The notes beneath the pieces are model-generated. The model was not told the origin of the DNA, searched no databases, and was given only the letters and a program-made list of their open reading frames with translations. Both the position numbers and the translations under genes were made by a program. From the NCBI GenBank assembly GCA_041530395.1, contig CP136945.1:1302001-1366000 (forward strand): a stretch of DNA of 64,000 nt, in the 5' to 3' direction. Below are positions 1 to 9,966 of this stretch, piece by piece; within the stretch, counting starts at the first letter, position 1, and the number at the start of each line of letters is the position of its first letter. This stretch comes from Thermosynechococcaceae cyanobacterium Okahandja. Its GTDB lineage: Bacteria; Cyanobacteriota; Cyanobacteriia; Thermosynechococcales; Thermosynechococcaceae.

Positions 1-202
1 TAAAAAGATCGAGGTTAATGAGGGGCAACCCCTTTTCTGCCACATTGATGACAATCGCCGCAAGGGGAATCACTGCAATGACTGCAAACAGACCCGTCAG
101 GCCGGTCATGAATATGCCAAAGAGGTTGCGCATCGATGTCCAGACTTTTTCAAGTTGAACGCTGCTTGGCTCCGGCATCTTTGGCTGGCTTAAACCCGTC
201 AT
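1..202 (-). CDS. pstA: Phosphate ABC transporter permease PstA (partial, N-terminus only)
   Basis: Only the first 67 codons are in the window; the gene runs off the left edge. The product begins MTGLSQPKMPEPSSVQ, then has a hydrophobic first membrane segment (around residues 32-50, FMTGLTGLFAVIAVIPLAAI). It lies 10 bases downstream of pstC on the same strand, the usual pstS-pstC-pstA-pstB order. PstA pairs with PstC to form the inner-membrane channel of the high-affinity phosphate importer. Identification rests mainly on context plus the single membrane segment, so it is an inference, though a strong one. The ATG at 202 is preceded by the end of pstC and no better start is visible. Confidence 0.85.
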   Translation of the reverse strand, partial: MTGLSQPKMPEPSSVQLEKVWTSMRNLFGIFMTGLTGLFAVIAVIPLAAIVINVAEKGLPLINLDLF

Positions 203-212
203 TTTTGGCTAC

Positions 213-1175
213 CTATCGCTCAACATTCTGGAATTTTTTAATGATGATTTCTGCCAAGATATTGACGATGAGCGTCAATATCATCAGCACCAAGCCTGCG
301 TAGAGGAGCGCCGCCACCTGTTCCCGCCCTGCTTCGCCAAATTGAGAGGCAATCAGGGATGCAATGGTGGATCCCGGCTCTAGGATGGAAATGTTAATGC
401 GGTTGGCATTGCCCACCAGCATAGCTGCGGCCATGGTTTCCCCCATCGCTCGGCCAAGTGCCAGCATAATGGACCCAACAATACCGGAGAACCCAGCGGG
501 AATTAGCACCCGCAAAATGGTTTCCCAGCGGGTGGCTCCCAAAGCCATCGCCCCTTGACGCAGATGGGGGGGCAGCGAGACCAAGGTGCCACGGGAAATA
601 GAGGTAATCAGGGGCAAAATCATAAAAGCCAGCACCAGCCCCAAGGTTAGGATACTGTTGCCCCGAGGACTGGAGCTAAAGAGGGGGATCCACCCCAAGT
701 AATTGCTCAGAAATCTATAAAATGGCGCTAAAAAAGGGATCAGCACAAAGATCCCCCACAGACCAATCACAACGCTGGGAATAGCCGCGAGCAATTCAAT
801 GGCAAAGGCAATGGGGGTACTGACAAACGTGGGTAAAAAGTCTTCACTCAGGAAAACCGCAATCCCTAACCCAAGGGGCACCGCCACTAACAGGGCAATG
901 ATGGCACTGACAAGGGTGCCGTAAATTTGCGGCAGTACCCCATAAATATTTCGCACCGGATCCCATGTGGTGCTGGCTAAAAAGCCGAGGCCAAATTTTT
1001 GTATTGCGGGCAGTGCGGTTATGCCAATCTGAATAACAATCCAGCCTAAGGCCACTGCGATCGCAAGGGCAAAGGCCATAGTGATGTAATAGAACGCTTG
1101 ATCGAGGTAGTAGCGTGTATTTTTCTTCGCTTCGATCGCGGTTGAATCGGTAGCCGTAGTGTCCGAGAGAGTCAT
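213..1175 (-). CDS. pstC: Phosphate ABC transporter permease PstC
   Basis: A 320-residue polytopic membrane protein. An N-terminal cytoplasmic stretch of about 35 residues is followed by about six hydrophobic segments and a binding-protein-dependent permease signature, the EAA-type loop GAMALGATRWETILRVLIP near residues 208-226, which in this family contacts the ATPase PstB. Together with PstA it forms the membrane channel that imports phosphate delivered by PstS. Length is normal for PstC. It lies between pstS and pstA on the minus strand. A stable hairpin separates it from pstS, which would let PstS be made in excess over the permease. Expression is probably governed from the Pho-box-like site upstream of pstS. 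Confidence 0.95.
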   Translation of the reverse strand: MTLSDTTATDSTAIEAKKNTRYYLDQAFYYITMAFALAIAVALGWIVIQIGITALPAIQKFGLGFLASTTWDPVRNIYGVLPQIYGTLVSAIIALLVAVPLGLGIAVFLSEDFLPTFVSTPIAFAIELLAAIPSVVIGLWGIFVLIPFLAPFYRFLSNYLGWIPLFSSSPRGNSILTLGLVLAFMILPLITSISRGTLVSLPPHLRQGAMALGATRWETILRVLIPAGFSGIVGSIMLALGRAMGETMAAAMLVGNANRINISILEPGSTIASLIASQFGEAGREQVAALLYAGLVLMILTLIVNILAEIIIKKFQNVER

Positions 1176-1265
1176 AACTCTATCCTAGGGTAGGCGGTTC
1201 GCAATAGAAAGGATTGACATCGTGACATGGTTTAATCCTAGGCTGTTCACTACCTAGATAAGCAT

Positions 1266-1288
1266 GGGGGGAACACAAGATTCCCCCC
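1266..1288 (-). terminator. Hairpin between pstS and pstC (attenuator or mRNA stabiliser)
   Basis: A perfect 8-bp inverted repeat (GGGGGGAA, 7-nt loop, TTCCCCCC) lies 12 bases past the pstS stop and before pstC. No T-run follows on the minus strand, so it is not a classical intrinsic terminator. In binding-protein ABC operons such hairpins commonly protect the 3' end of the binding-protein message or limit read-through, giving more PstS than permease. That role is inferred; the palindrome itself is directly visible. Confidence 0.6.
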
Positions 1289-1299
1289 ACTCTTAAGAA

Positions 1300-2376
1300 T
1301 TACTTGGTTTTGACACCCTCAAGAACGGTTTTGACCCGGGCTACGATGTCTTCCGGCATGGCCACATAGTCCAGTTCCTCGGCAATAGTCTTGCCATCGG
1401 TTAGCGCCCAAAGGAGCACTCCCTTCAGGGCTTCCCACTTCTTGGCATCGCTGTACTCGGGATAGACCATAATCCATGTCAAGCCCGCAATCGGGTAGGC
1501 ATCCGGATTTTCAGGGTCGGGTACCAGCAGGCCAAAGTCTTCGGGAATTTCGGTACCTTCAAAGGCTTTGGAGGCTGCTTCAGGAGAGGGATAGATGAAG
1601 TTGCCAGACTTATTTTCCAGCAAAACGCGGGGAATATTGTTCAGTTTGGCGTAGGCGTATTCAACGTAGCCAATGGTGCCTTCGTTTTGTTGGATCTGGG
1701 CGGCTACCCCTTCGTTCCCTTGACCGCCAACCCCTGTGGGCCAATCAACGGAGGTACCCACACCGGCTGGCCAATCGGGACAGGCGGCATTGATGTGGTT
1801 GACAAAGATGAAAGTGGTACCACTGCCATCGGAGCGGTGCGCCCAAGTAATTTCTTTATCAGGAAGTGTTTTGCCCGGGTTGGCGGCAACAATTTTAGGA
1901 TCGTTCCAGCGGGTAATTTTACCCTCGACGATACCGCAAAGGACTTCCCGGGAGATTCGCAACTCGTCAACTCCCGGTAAGTTGTAGGCAAGGACAACGG
2001 CACCGCCCGCCATGGGCACTTGGATGGGATCGGTGTTGTATTTGGCACGGAAGGCTTCTAGGCGGGCACCGGAGAAGGGAGCGTCCGAAGCACCAAAGTC
2101 AACCGTACCGTTAATGAACTGCTCAAGACCGGCACCACTACCCACCGACTGATAACTTACTTGGACATCGGGGTTAACTTGCTGGGCGTAAGTTTTAAAC
2201 CAGTTTTGGTATAAGGGGGCGGGGAAGGTTGCCCCCGCGCCACTGATGTTAATCACTTCTCCGGTTGATGTGGGGCCTTCCCCTTGGCCGCCGGGAGCAC
2301 AAGCAGCAACGGTGCCTGCTAAGGCTAGGACAGATAGAAGGGGTAAAATTCGACGATGAGAAATTTTAAAAATCAT
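1300..2376 (-). CDS. pstS: Phosphate-binding lipoprotein PstS
   Basis: A 358-residue periplasmic phosphate-binding protein. I start it at the ATG at 2376 because this puts a lipoprotein signal at the N-terminus: a basic stretch (KISHRR), a hydrophobic core, and a lipobox ending AGTVAAC with the cysteine at residue 26. The longer frame would bury this signal. Mature-protein motifs typical of PstS are visible: GAGATFPAPLYQNWF, the phosphate-binding loops SVGSGAGLEQF and DFGASDAPF, and HRSDGSGTTFIF. It captures phosphate outside the inner membrane for PstCAB. First gene of the pst operon; a Pho-box-like repeat lies about 125 bases upstream. Confidence 0.96.
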   Translation of the reverse strand: MIFKISHRRILPLLSVLALAGTVAACAPGGQGEGPTSTGEVINISGAGATFPAPLYQNWFKTYAQQVNPDVQVSYQSVGSGAGLEQFINGTVDFGASDAPFSGARLEAFRAKYNTDPIQVPMAGGAVVLAYNLPGVDELRISREVLCGIVEGKITRWNDPKIVAANPGKTLPDKEITWAHRSDGSGTTFIFVNHINAACPDWPAGVGTSVDWPTGVGGQGNEGVAAQIQQNEGTIGYVEYAYAKLNNIPRVLLENKSGNFIYPSPEAASKAFEGTEIPEDFGLLVPDPENPDAYPIAGLTWIMVYPEYSDAKKWEALKGVLLWALTDGKTIAEELDYVAMPEDIVARVKTVLEGVKTK

Positions 2377-2500
2377 AAGCGCGACGCAAGTAAGAACAAC
2401 GGACAGATGCACGGGGACATCAGCTTCCCTAGGGCGTAATTTACGCAGAGCTAATAGAATGGCAGTTCGCAAAGGAAGCTAGGGAGATACTACAGGAGCT

Positions 2501-2519
2501 TGGTAAAGATTAGGTTAAG
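2501..2519 (-). promoter_or_regulatory. Pho-box-like tandem repeat upstream of pstS
   Basis: Read on the minus strand, two 8-base repeats CTTAACCT and CTTTACCA are separated by exactly 3 bases. This matches the cyanobacterial Pho box as I know it, which is tandem PyTTAAPyPy(T/A) octamers with 3-bp spacing bound by the phosphate-responsive regulator (SphR in Synechocystis). A weaker third octamer (ATTTCACT) precedes them at 2523-2530 with the same 3-base spacing. The location, about 125 bases before the pstS start, fits a promoter-proximal activator site. The sequence is seen; the regulatory role is inferred. Confidence 0.65.
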
Positions 2520-2560
2520 CTCAGTGAAATCTATAAAATTGTTGCTTTATTTGCATTAGT

Positions 2561-2737
2561 ATGCTTAGAAACGAAAATAATGGGATTTTACCTGAATTAA
2601 CTCAGGCACAGACCAAACTTGGCTACGCCCGAAAACTCAACCTTGAACTGTTCCGAGAAGTACTCGGCGTGGAGGGCTTGATAGGGCTGCAACCCGACAG
2701 ACTCAATACGTGGGGCGAGCAACGTCATTCCCGTTGA
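2561..2737 (+). CDS. Small ORF of unknown function (58 aa)
   Basis: An ATG-started frame of 58 codons in the gap between the divergently placed pstS promoter and the katG 3' end. The product begins MLRNENNGILPELTQAQTKL and is hydrophilic, with no signal peptide or membrane segment. The start lies in an A/T-rich stretch with no clear ribosome binding site. I do not recognise it. It could be a small protein gene, the tail of a decayed gene, or chance. The only other content of the 2,377-2,836 gap that I can name is the Pho-box-like repeat. Confidence 0.3.
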   Translation: MLRNENNGILPELTQAQTKLGYARKLNLELFREVLGVEGLIGLQPDRLNTWGEQRHSR

Positions 2738-2836
2738 TTACCATCATTCCGGCAACGTCATGCTGTTGCGATCGCCCCTTCTCTAGCATGGCTCTGAGTA
2801 ACGCTTTACCAAACCCTCTGGCAGCACGGCCACCAA

Positions 2837-5074
<2,238 letters not shown>

Positions 5075-5091
5075 TTAGAGCAAGTTAGAGC
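5075..5091. promoter_or_regulatory. Direct heptamer repeat upstream of katG
   Basis: TTAGAGC occurs twice with start points 10 bases apart (5075 and 5085), one helical turn, about 80 bases upstream of the katG start. This spacing suits side-by-side binding of a regulator on one DNA face. I know of no named cyanobacterial site with this sequence, so function is a guess. The rest of the 5,000-5,270 gap shows nothing else I can name. Confidence 0.25.
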
Positions 5092-5270
5092 GAATTTTTG
5101 ACGGAAAACGATGGCTGCTCCACCACACCAAGGGATAATTGGCTCCACCCTCCATTGACCGCCGGTTTGAAGGGGAGCATGTGTTTATGATAGTCGTAAG
5201 GGTATGTATAGATTGGTTTGTTAAAACCTTCTACATAATTCTGGCGCTGTGATTGAGGACGTTAACTCGT

Positions 5271-5807
5271 ATGGAAGGTGCATTGCCTACCGTCTATTTG
5301 GGGGTGCTCATTGTCTTGTTGGGAGTCTCGGCGTGGTTTGTGGTGCGGCAAATTATTAAAACCCGCCGCATTGAAACCAGCATGGCGCGGCTCCAGCGCA
5401 AACTCAAGCAAGAACCGGGTACAGCGCAAGAGTACTTTGAGCTAGGGAGCATCTATCTCAATAAAAAGTTAGCGAGCCAAGCCATCCCCCTGCTACAGAA
5501 AGCGCTAAAGGCGGCGGAAAACGAAGGGGAAACCTACCTTGCCCCCATTTATAATGCCCTTGGCTATGCCTACTTCATTCAGGAGCAGTACGACTTAGCC
5601 ATTCGCCACTACAAAGAGGCACTCAAAAATCAGCCTGCCTACGTCACTGCCGCCAATAATCTCGGGCACGCCTACGAAAAGAAAAACCTTGCACAGCCTG
5701 CGCTGGAAGCCTACCAGCACACCCTCAAGTACGATGCCAACAATGGGATTGCCCAGCGACGGGTGAGTTCTCTGAAAAAGCGACTGAGCGGTGTTGCAGC
5801 CTCCTAA
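5271..5807 (+). CDS. Membrane-anchored TPR protein, Ycf37-like photosystem I assembly factor
   Basis: A 178-residue protein with one N-terminal membrane anchor (LPTVYLGVLIVLLGVSAWFV), a basic linker (RQIIKTRRIE), and about three tetratricopeptide repeats, for example YFELGSIYLNKKLASQAIPL, YNALGYAYFIQEQYDLAIRH and ANNLGHAYEKKNLAQPALEA. This layout and length match Ycf37, a thylakoid protein known in cyanobacteria and some chloroplast genomes to assist photosystem I assembly or stability. TPR repeats mediate protein-protein contacts. I start at ATG 5271; a TTG at 5253 in the same frame is possible. It ends directly against the convergent kinase gene, with no spacer. Family assignment is likely but made by eye. 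Confidence 0.7.
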   Translation: MEGALPTVYLGVLIVLLGVSAWFVVRQIIKTRRIETSMARLQRKLKQEPGTAQEYFELGSIYLNKKLASQAIPLLQKALKAAENEGETYLAPIYNALGYAYFIQEQYDLAIRHYKEALKNQPAYVTAANNLGHAYEKKNLAQPALEAYQHTLKYDANNGIAQRRVSSLKKRLSGVAAS

Positions 5808-7331
5808 CTACCGCCACTGCCCTATGCCTAGGACAAAGATCACGATCCGTGCCTCTTGGACTGTTGTCAGGCCATGAGCCAGCTTTCGAGCTAAGAAGCG
5901 GAACATCGTATCGAGGCACACCTCCCGCGAGAACTGCCCGGCTCCGGTACCCAGCAACGGGAAGGCGATCGACCGTAGGCCCAGCGTATCCGCGTGGTAG
6001 AAGCAGGACTCCATAATTTCATTGAGCAAGTCGCGGCTCGGGTTGACCCACTCATCTTTCCATTGACCCATTGTGATGCCGTGCAGCACGAAGCGAGCCG
6101 GGAGTGAACCCGCCGGCGTAACCACCGCCCGACCGGGACGAACCGGCGCGTATTGGCGAGCCATCTTACGGTAGTCAGGGCCGGCGACCCTAGACAGTTG
6201 AGCCGAGACACCTCCACCCATCGACAGCCACTCATCGTCAGAACTCACGAGCGCATCCACTCGCTGCTCAACCAAGTTACCAAAACCGATGGTGCAAGTC
6301 CGTCGGTTCATGAAGTGGTATGCATCCGGCTCCGGCAGGTTCTCTGGACGACCCCCGAGGTAGATTGGTTTTCGCGCTCGATACCGTTTCTGATGTCGGG
6401 TCACTTCTGGGTGTTCAGACTGATCCCACGGCGTTTTAGGACTAGGTTGCAGGTGAGTAGCGATGTCGGCAAAACTCTGGAACCGGTCGCGGGGCGACTT
6501 CGCCAAGCACCGCTCAAGGCAGTCGTTTAACCGTTCAGACAATAACGGGTTACGTGACTTCGGTGAGATGAGAGGCTCAGATTTGTGGCTCAGCAAAATG
6601 GAGAACCACGAGTTCCCCGAGAAGGGGGGGTGCTGGGTGAGGATATGGTAGAACGTCGCCCCATAGCTGTAAATATCGGCTCGGGTGTCAACTGTTCGTG
6701 GGTCTTCGGCCTGTTCAGGAGCCATGTAGTGGGGAGTACCCATGAACTCGCCCGTGAGGGTGAGGGGATCGCTATAGTTCGTGCGCGCCAGACCAAAGTC
6801 CGCGACGTATGCCTTGTCTTCCGCATCGATCAGGATATTAGATGGCTTTAGATCGCGGTGAACGATGCCTTGTTCGGCTACGGCCTTCATCCCTTCACAG
6901 ACGTGTAGCATCCAGCGAAGCACGCGCTCTTCGGGGAAAGGTGCCGAAGTCGTGCGCAGTAGCTTGCCCAGATCGCTCCCAGGGATCCAAGACATGACGA
7001 GCATGGCATGACCTGTAGGTAGGATCTCAAAGTCTTGGAGTGAGACCACATGAGGGGAATGGATGCCAGCGAGCACCTGCGCCTCACGTCTAAAGCGGTC
7101 TATGCCATTGCTGAGGGTGTGAAACTTGACCGCAACAATCTGATCGAGCAGGCGGTGCCTTCCACGGAAGACCACACCCATGCTCCCCCGCCCGACTTCT
7201 TCCAACAACTCATACCGTGACGATAGTCCGGTCTGCTCGAAGGCAGATCGAGCAGTGCGAGGATCAGTGACTATTGAGTTTGCCACTGTCTCCGCCTCCA
7301 TGGACGAATGGTTGAACTCCCCTGCCGTCAT
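5808..7331 (-). CDS. Ser/Thr protein kinase fused to a C-terminal macrodomain
   Basis: A 507-residue soluble fusion. Residues about 40-295 are a Hanks-type kinase with every key motif: glycine loop GRGSMG (47-52), VAVK lysine (69), HRDLKPSN (158-165), DFG (178-180) and APE (204-206). After a basic linker (about 300-340), residues about 347-507 look like a macrodomain, the fold that binds or hydrolyses ADP-ribose: a SSDDEWLSMGGGVS loop (363-376) in place of the usual AANxxLxxGGGV, and PLLGTGAGQFSRE (458-470). Catalytic loops of both halves appear intact. There is no membrane segment, unlike many bacterial receptor kinases. It stands alone, convergent with the Ycf37-like gene. Substrate is unknown; a signalling or immunity role in NAD/ADP-ribose sensing is speculative. 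ATG 7301 is an alternative start. Confidence 0.88.
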   Translation of the reverse strand: MTAGEFNHSSMEAETVANSIVTDPRTARSAFEQTGLSSRYELLEEVGRGSMGVVFRGRHRLLDQIVAVKFHTLSNGIDRFRREAQVLAGIHSPHVVSLQDFEILPTGHAMLVMSWIPGSDLGKLLRTTSAPFPEERVLRWMLHVCEGMKAVAEQGIVHRDLKPSNILIDAEDKAYVADFGLARTNYSDPLTLTGEFMGTPHYMAPEQAEDPRTVDTRADIYSYGATFYHILTQHPPFSGNSWFSILLSHKSEPLISPKSRNPLLSERLNDCLERCLAKSPRDRFQSFADIATHLQPSPKTPWDQSEHPEVTRHQKRYRARKPIYLGGRPENLPEPDAYHFMNRRTCTIGFGNLVEQRVDALVSSDDEWLSMGGGVSAQLSRVAGPDYRKMARQYAPVRPGRAVVTPAGSLPARFVLHGITMGQWKDEWVNPSRDLLNEIMESCFYHADTLGLRSIAFPLLGTGAGQFSREVCLDTMFRFLARKLAHGLTTVQEARIVIFVLGIGQWR

Positions 7332-7444
7332 TGACCTTGGATGATGAATAATACAGATAATTTAGCGAATCTGGCCGATAGTCGAGTGCAGCCATTTGAT
7401 TGTATTGTGTAAACTTTTTTGGCGATCGCCCACTCGATGGGTTC

Positions 7445-7609
7445 CTATAATTCTTGATTGCCTTGGGGCGTATCCCGCCACACCAGTAAATGGTGGGGTC
7501 GCCAACCGTTTTGGGGCGTAGCACTACCAGAGACTTCGAGTTGATGGAGCCACTCCCATTCAAAGAACGTCGTTGTCAGGTGGATGGCAATGACATCTAG
7601 GGTGATCAT
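7445..7609 (-). CDS. Small ORF of unknown function (54 aa)
   Basis: An ATG-started 54-codon frame on the minus strand, product starting MITLDVIAIHLTTTFFEWEW. It is rich in aromatic residues and lacks a signal peptide. It could be a small protein or the remnant of a larger gene. The rest of the 7,332-7,879 gap is A/T-rich (notably 7,680-7,760) and I see nothing else in it, so this may be the scar of an insertion beside the kinase gene. Confidence 0.25.
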   Translation of the reverse strand: MITLDVIAIHLTTTFFEWEWLHQLEVSGSATPQNGWRPHHLLVWRDTPQGNQEL

Positions 7610-7879
7610 TCGGTGCCTGATTGTGCACAGCTTTCTTTTTGTCGAGAAATGGGTTGGGCATCAGAAATTAATAGAGATCGAGGAAAAGTTAACTTGTCTT
7701 TCTTCAAAGAAAAATTAAAATTTTATTAAAAAAACTGTTTTATCCTAAATAAGGAAAGACTTAACAAGGAGACTTCTGAGCTTGTAAATTCATTCTCATC
7801 TCATAGTAAAGGGTAAGCCTTTGAGACACTTCGATGGCTGCAAAATTGGCTGTTGATTTTAGCCTAGTTCCTAAAACCC

Positions 7880-9013
7880 TCAATCTGACTCACGGGAAAG
7901 CTCGTCAGACTCTGTCACCTCAGGCTTTGCCTCAAGCTGTTGCTTTGCCTGTTGCCAAAGGGTTTCTAGCTCGGCCAAGTTATAGTCCTTAAGGGGGCGG
8001 TCAATGCTGGCTTCGATGAGTTCTAGGCGCTGGATAAAGCGGCGGTAGGTTTCCTGCAGGGCTTGCACGGGGTCAAGCTGGCACCAGCGGGCAAGGTTAA
8101 TGACGCTAAATAGCAGATCCCCCAACTCGGCGGACTGTTGTTCGGGGTTGCTCTGGAGTAGGGCTTCTTGGAACTCTGCTAGCTCTTCGTAGAATTTTTC
8201 CCACGCGCCACTAATCGTTGGCCAGTCCAAGCCGGAGCGGCTCGCTCGCTCACCAATTTTAATGCCGGCAATTAAGGGCGGCAGGGTTCGGGCATAGTGT
8301 TGCAATGTTTGGCTGAGGGGCGAGGAGGCATCCTCACCTTTTTCGCTGGCTTTAATGTGTTCCCACTGCTCCCGCACTTCTTGGGCGGTGCTTAGCTCTA
8401 CGCTGCCAAAGACATGGGGATGACGGCGAATGAGTTTTTCGGTAATGCCTTGGGCAACCTCTGCTAGGGTGAACTGATCGGCTTCTGCGGCCAGTTGACT
8501 TTGCAAAACGACCTGCAGCAGTAAGTCTCCTAGTTCTTCGGCAATGGCCTGTGACTCCCCTTCCTGTAGGGCATGAACCACTTCGTAGGCTTCTTCCAAG
8601 ATGTAGGGAATCAGGCTGGTAGGGGTTTGCTGCAAGTCCCATGGGCAACCGGTTTCAGGATGGCGAAGCTGCTGCACAACGCTCATCAACCGCTGCATTT
8701 GAGCTAGAGCAGGGGGAAGTGGCGGCGGCAGGTAAAGCTGGAGGGGGCACTCTGCTGTGGTGAGGGTCTCAAGGTCGGCAAGGGAAAGCGCGGTTGCTTG
8801 GTGTTGAGGGTTAATGAGGGTCACGGTGGTGGTTGCTGGCCAGTGGGATTGCAGTTGCTTGCTCAGTTGGTGAGCGATCGCCACGGTAGGAATCTGCGTA
8901 ATTAACCCCCCGTGCGGTAGGGAGGCGACTTCTTCAAGGGCGCTGGCCGCAGTAAGAACACAAAGAGGGCTGGCCATGGCGGACTGATCCGTGATTGCTG
9001 CCCAATTCACCAC
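7880..9013 (-). CDS. mazG: Nucleoside triphosphate pyrophosphohydrolase MazG
   Basis: A 377-residue MazG. Two all-alpha MazG repeats are visible: the first around residues 130-210 with LEEAYEVVHAL and EELGDLLLQVV (the ExxE...ExxD magnesium-binding pattern), the second around 265-320 with EELAEFQEAL and ELGDLLFSVINLAR. MazG cleaves NTPs to NMP and pyrophosphate, removing aberrant nucleotides and, in E. coli, affecting the stringent response. The first ~105 residues are an extra low-complexity segment where some relatives (YabN type) carry a tetrapyrrole methylase domain; I cannot recognise that domain here. The GTG start at 9013 overlaps the stop of the upstream epimerase gene by one base, suggesting co-translation. 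ATG at residue 12 is an alternative. Confidence 0.92.
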   Translation of the reverse strand: MVNWAAITDQSAMASPLCVLTAASALEEVASLPHGGLITQIPTVAIAHQLSKQLQSHWPATTTVTLINPQHQATALSLADLETLTTAECPLQLYLPPPLPPALAQMQRLMSVVQQLRHPETGCPWDLQQTPTSLIPYILEEAYEVVHALQEGESQAIAEELGDLLLQVVLQSQLAAEADQFTLAEVAQGITEKLIRRHPHVFGSVELSTAQEVREQWEHIKASEKGEDASSPLSQTLQHYARTLPPLIAGIKIGERASRSGLDWPTISGAWEKFYEELAEFQEALLQSNPEQQSAELGDLLFSVINLARWCQLDPVQALQETYRRFIQRLELIEASIDRPLKDYNLAELETLWQQAKQQLEAKPEVTESDELSRESD

Positions 9014-9966
9014 TACTCGGTAACCCCATTCCTGTTTGTCCCCCTATTGTAACTTTTGAGCAGGTCCGTCAGCGCTACAGTGGCGTTGGGGTACTGAAAC
9101 TCAAATCCACTGGCGAGGGTGCGCTCCGGGAGCACTCGCTGTCCTTTGAGCACAACGTCTGCCGCTTCCCCTAGGAGTAGCTGCAAGGCCACAGCAGGGA
9201 CGGGCAGCCACGAAGGACGGTGCATGACCTCGCCTAAGACACGGCAGAACTCGGCCATGCGCAGGGGTTCTGGGGCGGTGGCATTATAGACCCCCTGCAT
9301 GGCTGGCTGTTCTATGGCGGTCAAAATGAGCCGGACTAAATCTTGCTGGTGGATCCATGAAAACCACTGCTGTCCTGAACCGAGGGGGCCGCCCATGTAA
9401 AGGGTAAAGGTGGGCAACAGTTTTGCGAGCGCCCCTTGATGCCCTAGCACAATCCCAAACCGCAGGATGACCCGTCGCAAACCAAGGTCTGTTACAGCTT
9501 GGGCGGCGGCTTCCCAGTCTTGGCACACCCGCGCCAGAAAGTCGGATCCTGCGGCGTTAGTTTCCACAAAGGTTGCGGTGTCACTGGTGCCGTAGTAACC
9601 AATGGCCGAGGTGGAGACGAGAACGTTGGGGCGTTCCTTTGCGGTGGCGATCGCCTGTACCAGTTGTTGGGTTCCCAGAACGCGGCTGTCGTAAATTTCT
9701 TGCTTGCGGCTGGCGGTCCAGCGACCGTTGGCGAGGGGTTCCCCTGCCAAGTGAATGACGGCATCCGCCCCATCGACCGCCTGATACCAGTCCCCCGCGA
9801 CTTTGGGGGTGTAGACAACAGTGGTTATCTGGGCATTGCTCAGCCAAGGTTTCGGTACCCGCTGGGGTGTCCGCACTAGGGCAGTGACGTGGTCGTTGCG
9901 GTTCACTAATGCCTGAACCACCTGCTGCCCCACAAAGCCGGTTGCTCCGGTCACCACAACCTTCAT
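9013..9966 (-). CDS. NAD-dependent epimerase-like protein of the YfcH/SulA (TIGR01777) family
   Basis: A 317-residue SDR-fold protein. It begins MKVVVTGATGFVGQQVV, a Rossmann nucleotide-binding glycine motif. Further signatures are ADAVIHLAGEPLANGRWT and VSTSAIGYYG, typical of the TIGR01777/YfcH family, and a C-terminal DUF1731-like part (VPAVALQLLLGEAADVVLKGQ). In cyanobacteria and plants this family includes the so-called SulA/GC1 proteins implicated in cell or chloroplast division; the enzymatic substrate is unknown. The start at 9966 overlaps the upstream ChuX-like gene by ATGA, and its stop overlaps mazG, so the three form an operon. The longer frame upstream is rejected because it lies inside the ChuX-like gene. 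Confidence 0.85.
   Translation of the reverse strand: MKVVVTGATGFVGQQVVQALVNRNDHVTALVRTPQRVPKPWLSNAQITTVVYTPKVAGDWYQAVDGADAVIHLAGEPLANGRWTASRKQEIYDSRVLGTQQLVQAIATAKERPNVLVSTSAIGYYGTSDTATFVETNAAGSDFLARVCQDWEAAAQAVTDLGLRRVILRFGIVLGHQGALAKLLPTFTLYMGGPLGSGQQWFSWIHQQDLVRLILTAIEQPAMQGVYNATAPEPLRMAEFCRVLGEVMHRPSWLPVPAVALQLLLGEAADVVLKGQRVLPERTLASGFEFQYPNATVALTDLLKSYNRGTNRNGVTE

Noticed and set aside
7264-7563. 99-codon minus-strand frame over the kinase start region
   Set aside because: It overlaps the kinase N-terminus in another frame and has no domain or ribosome site; the kinase frame is far better supported.
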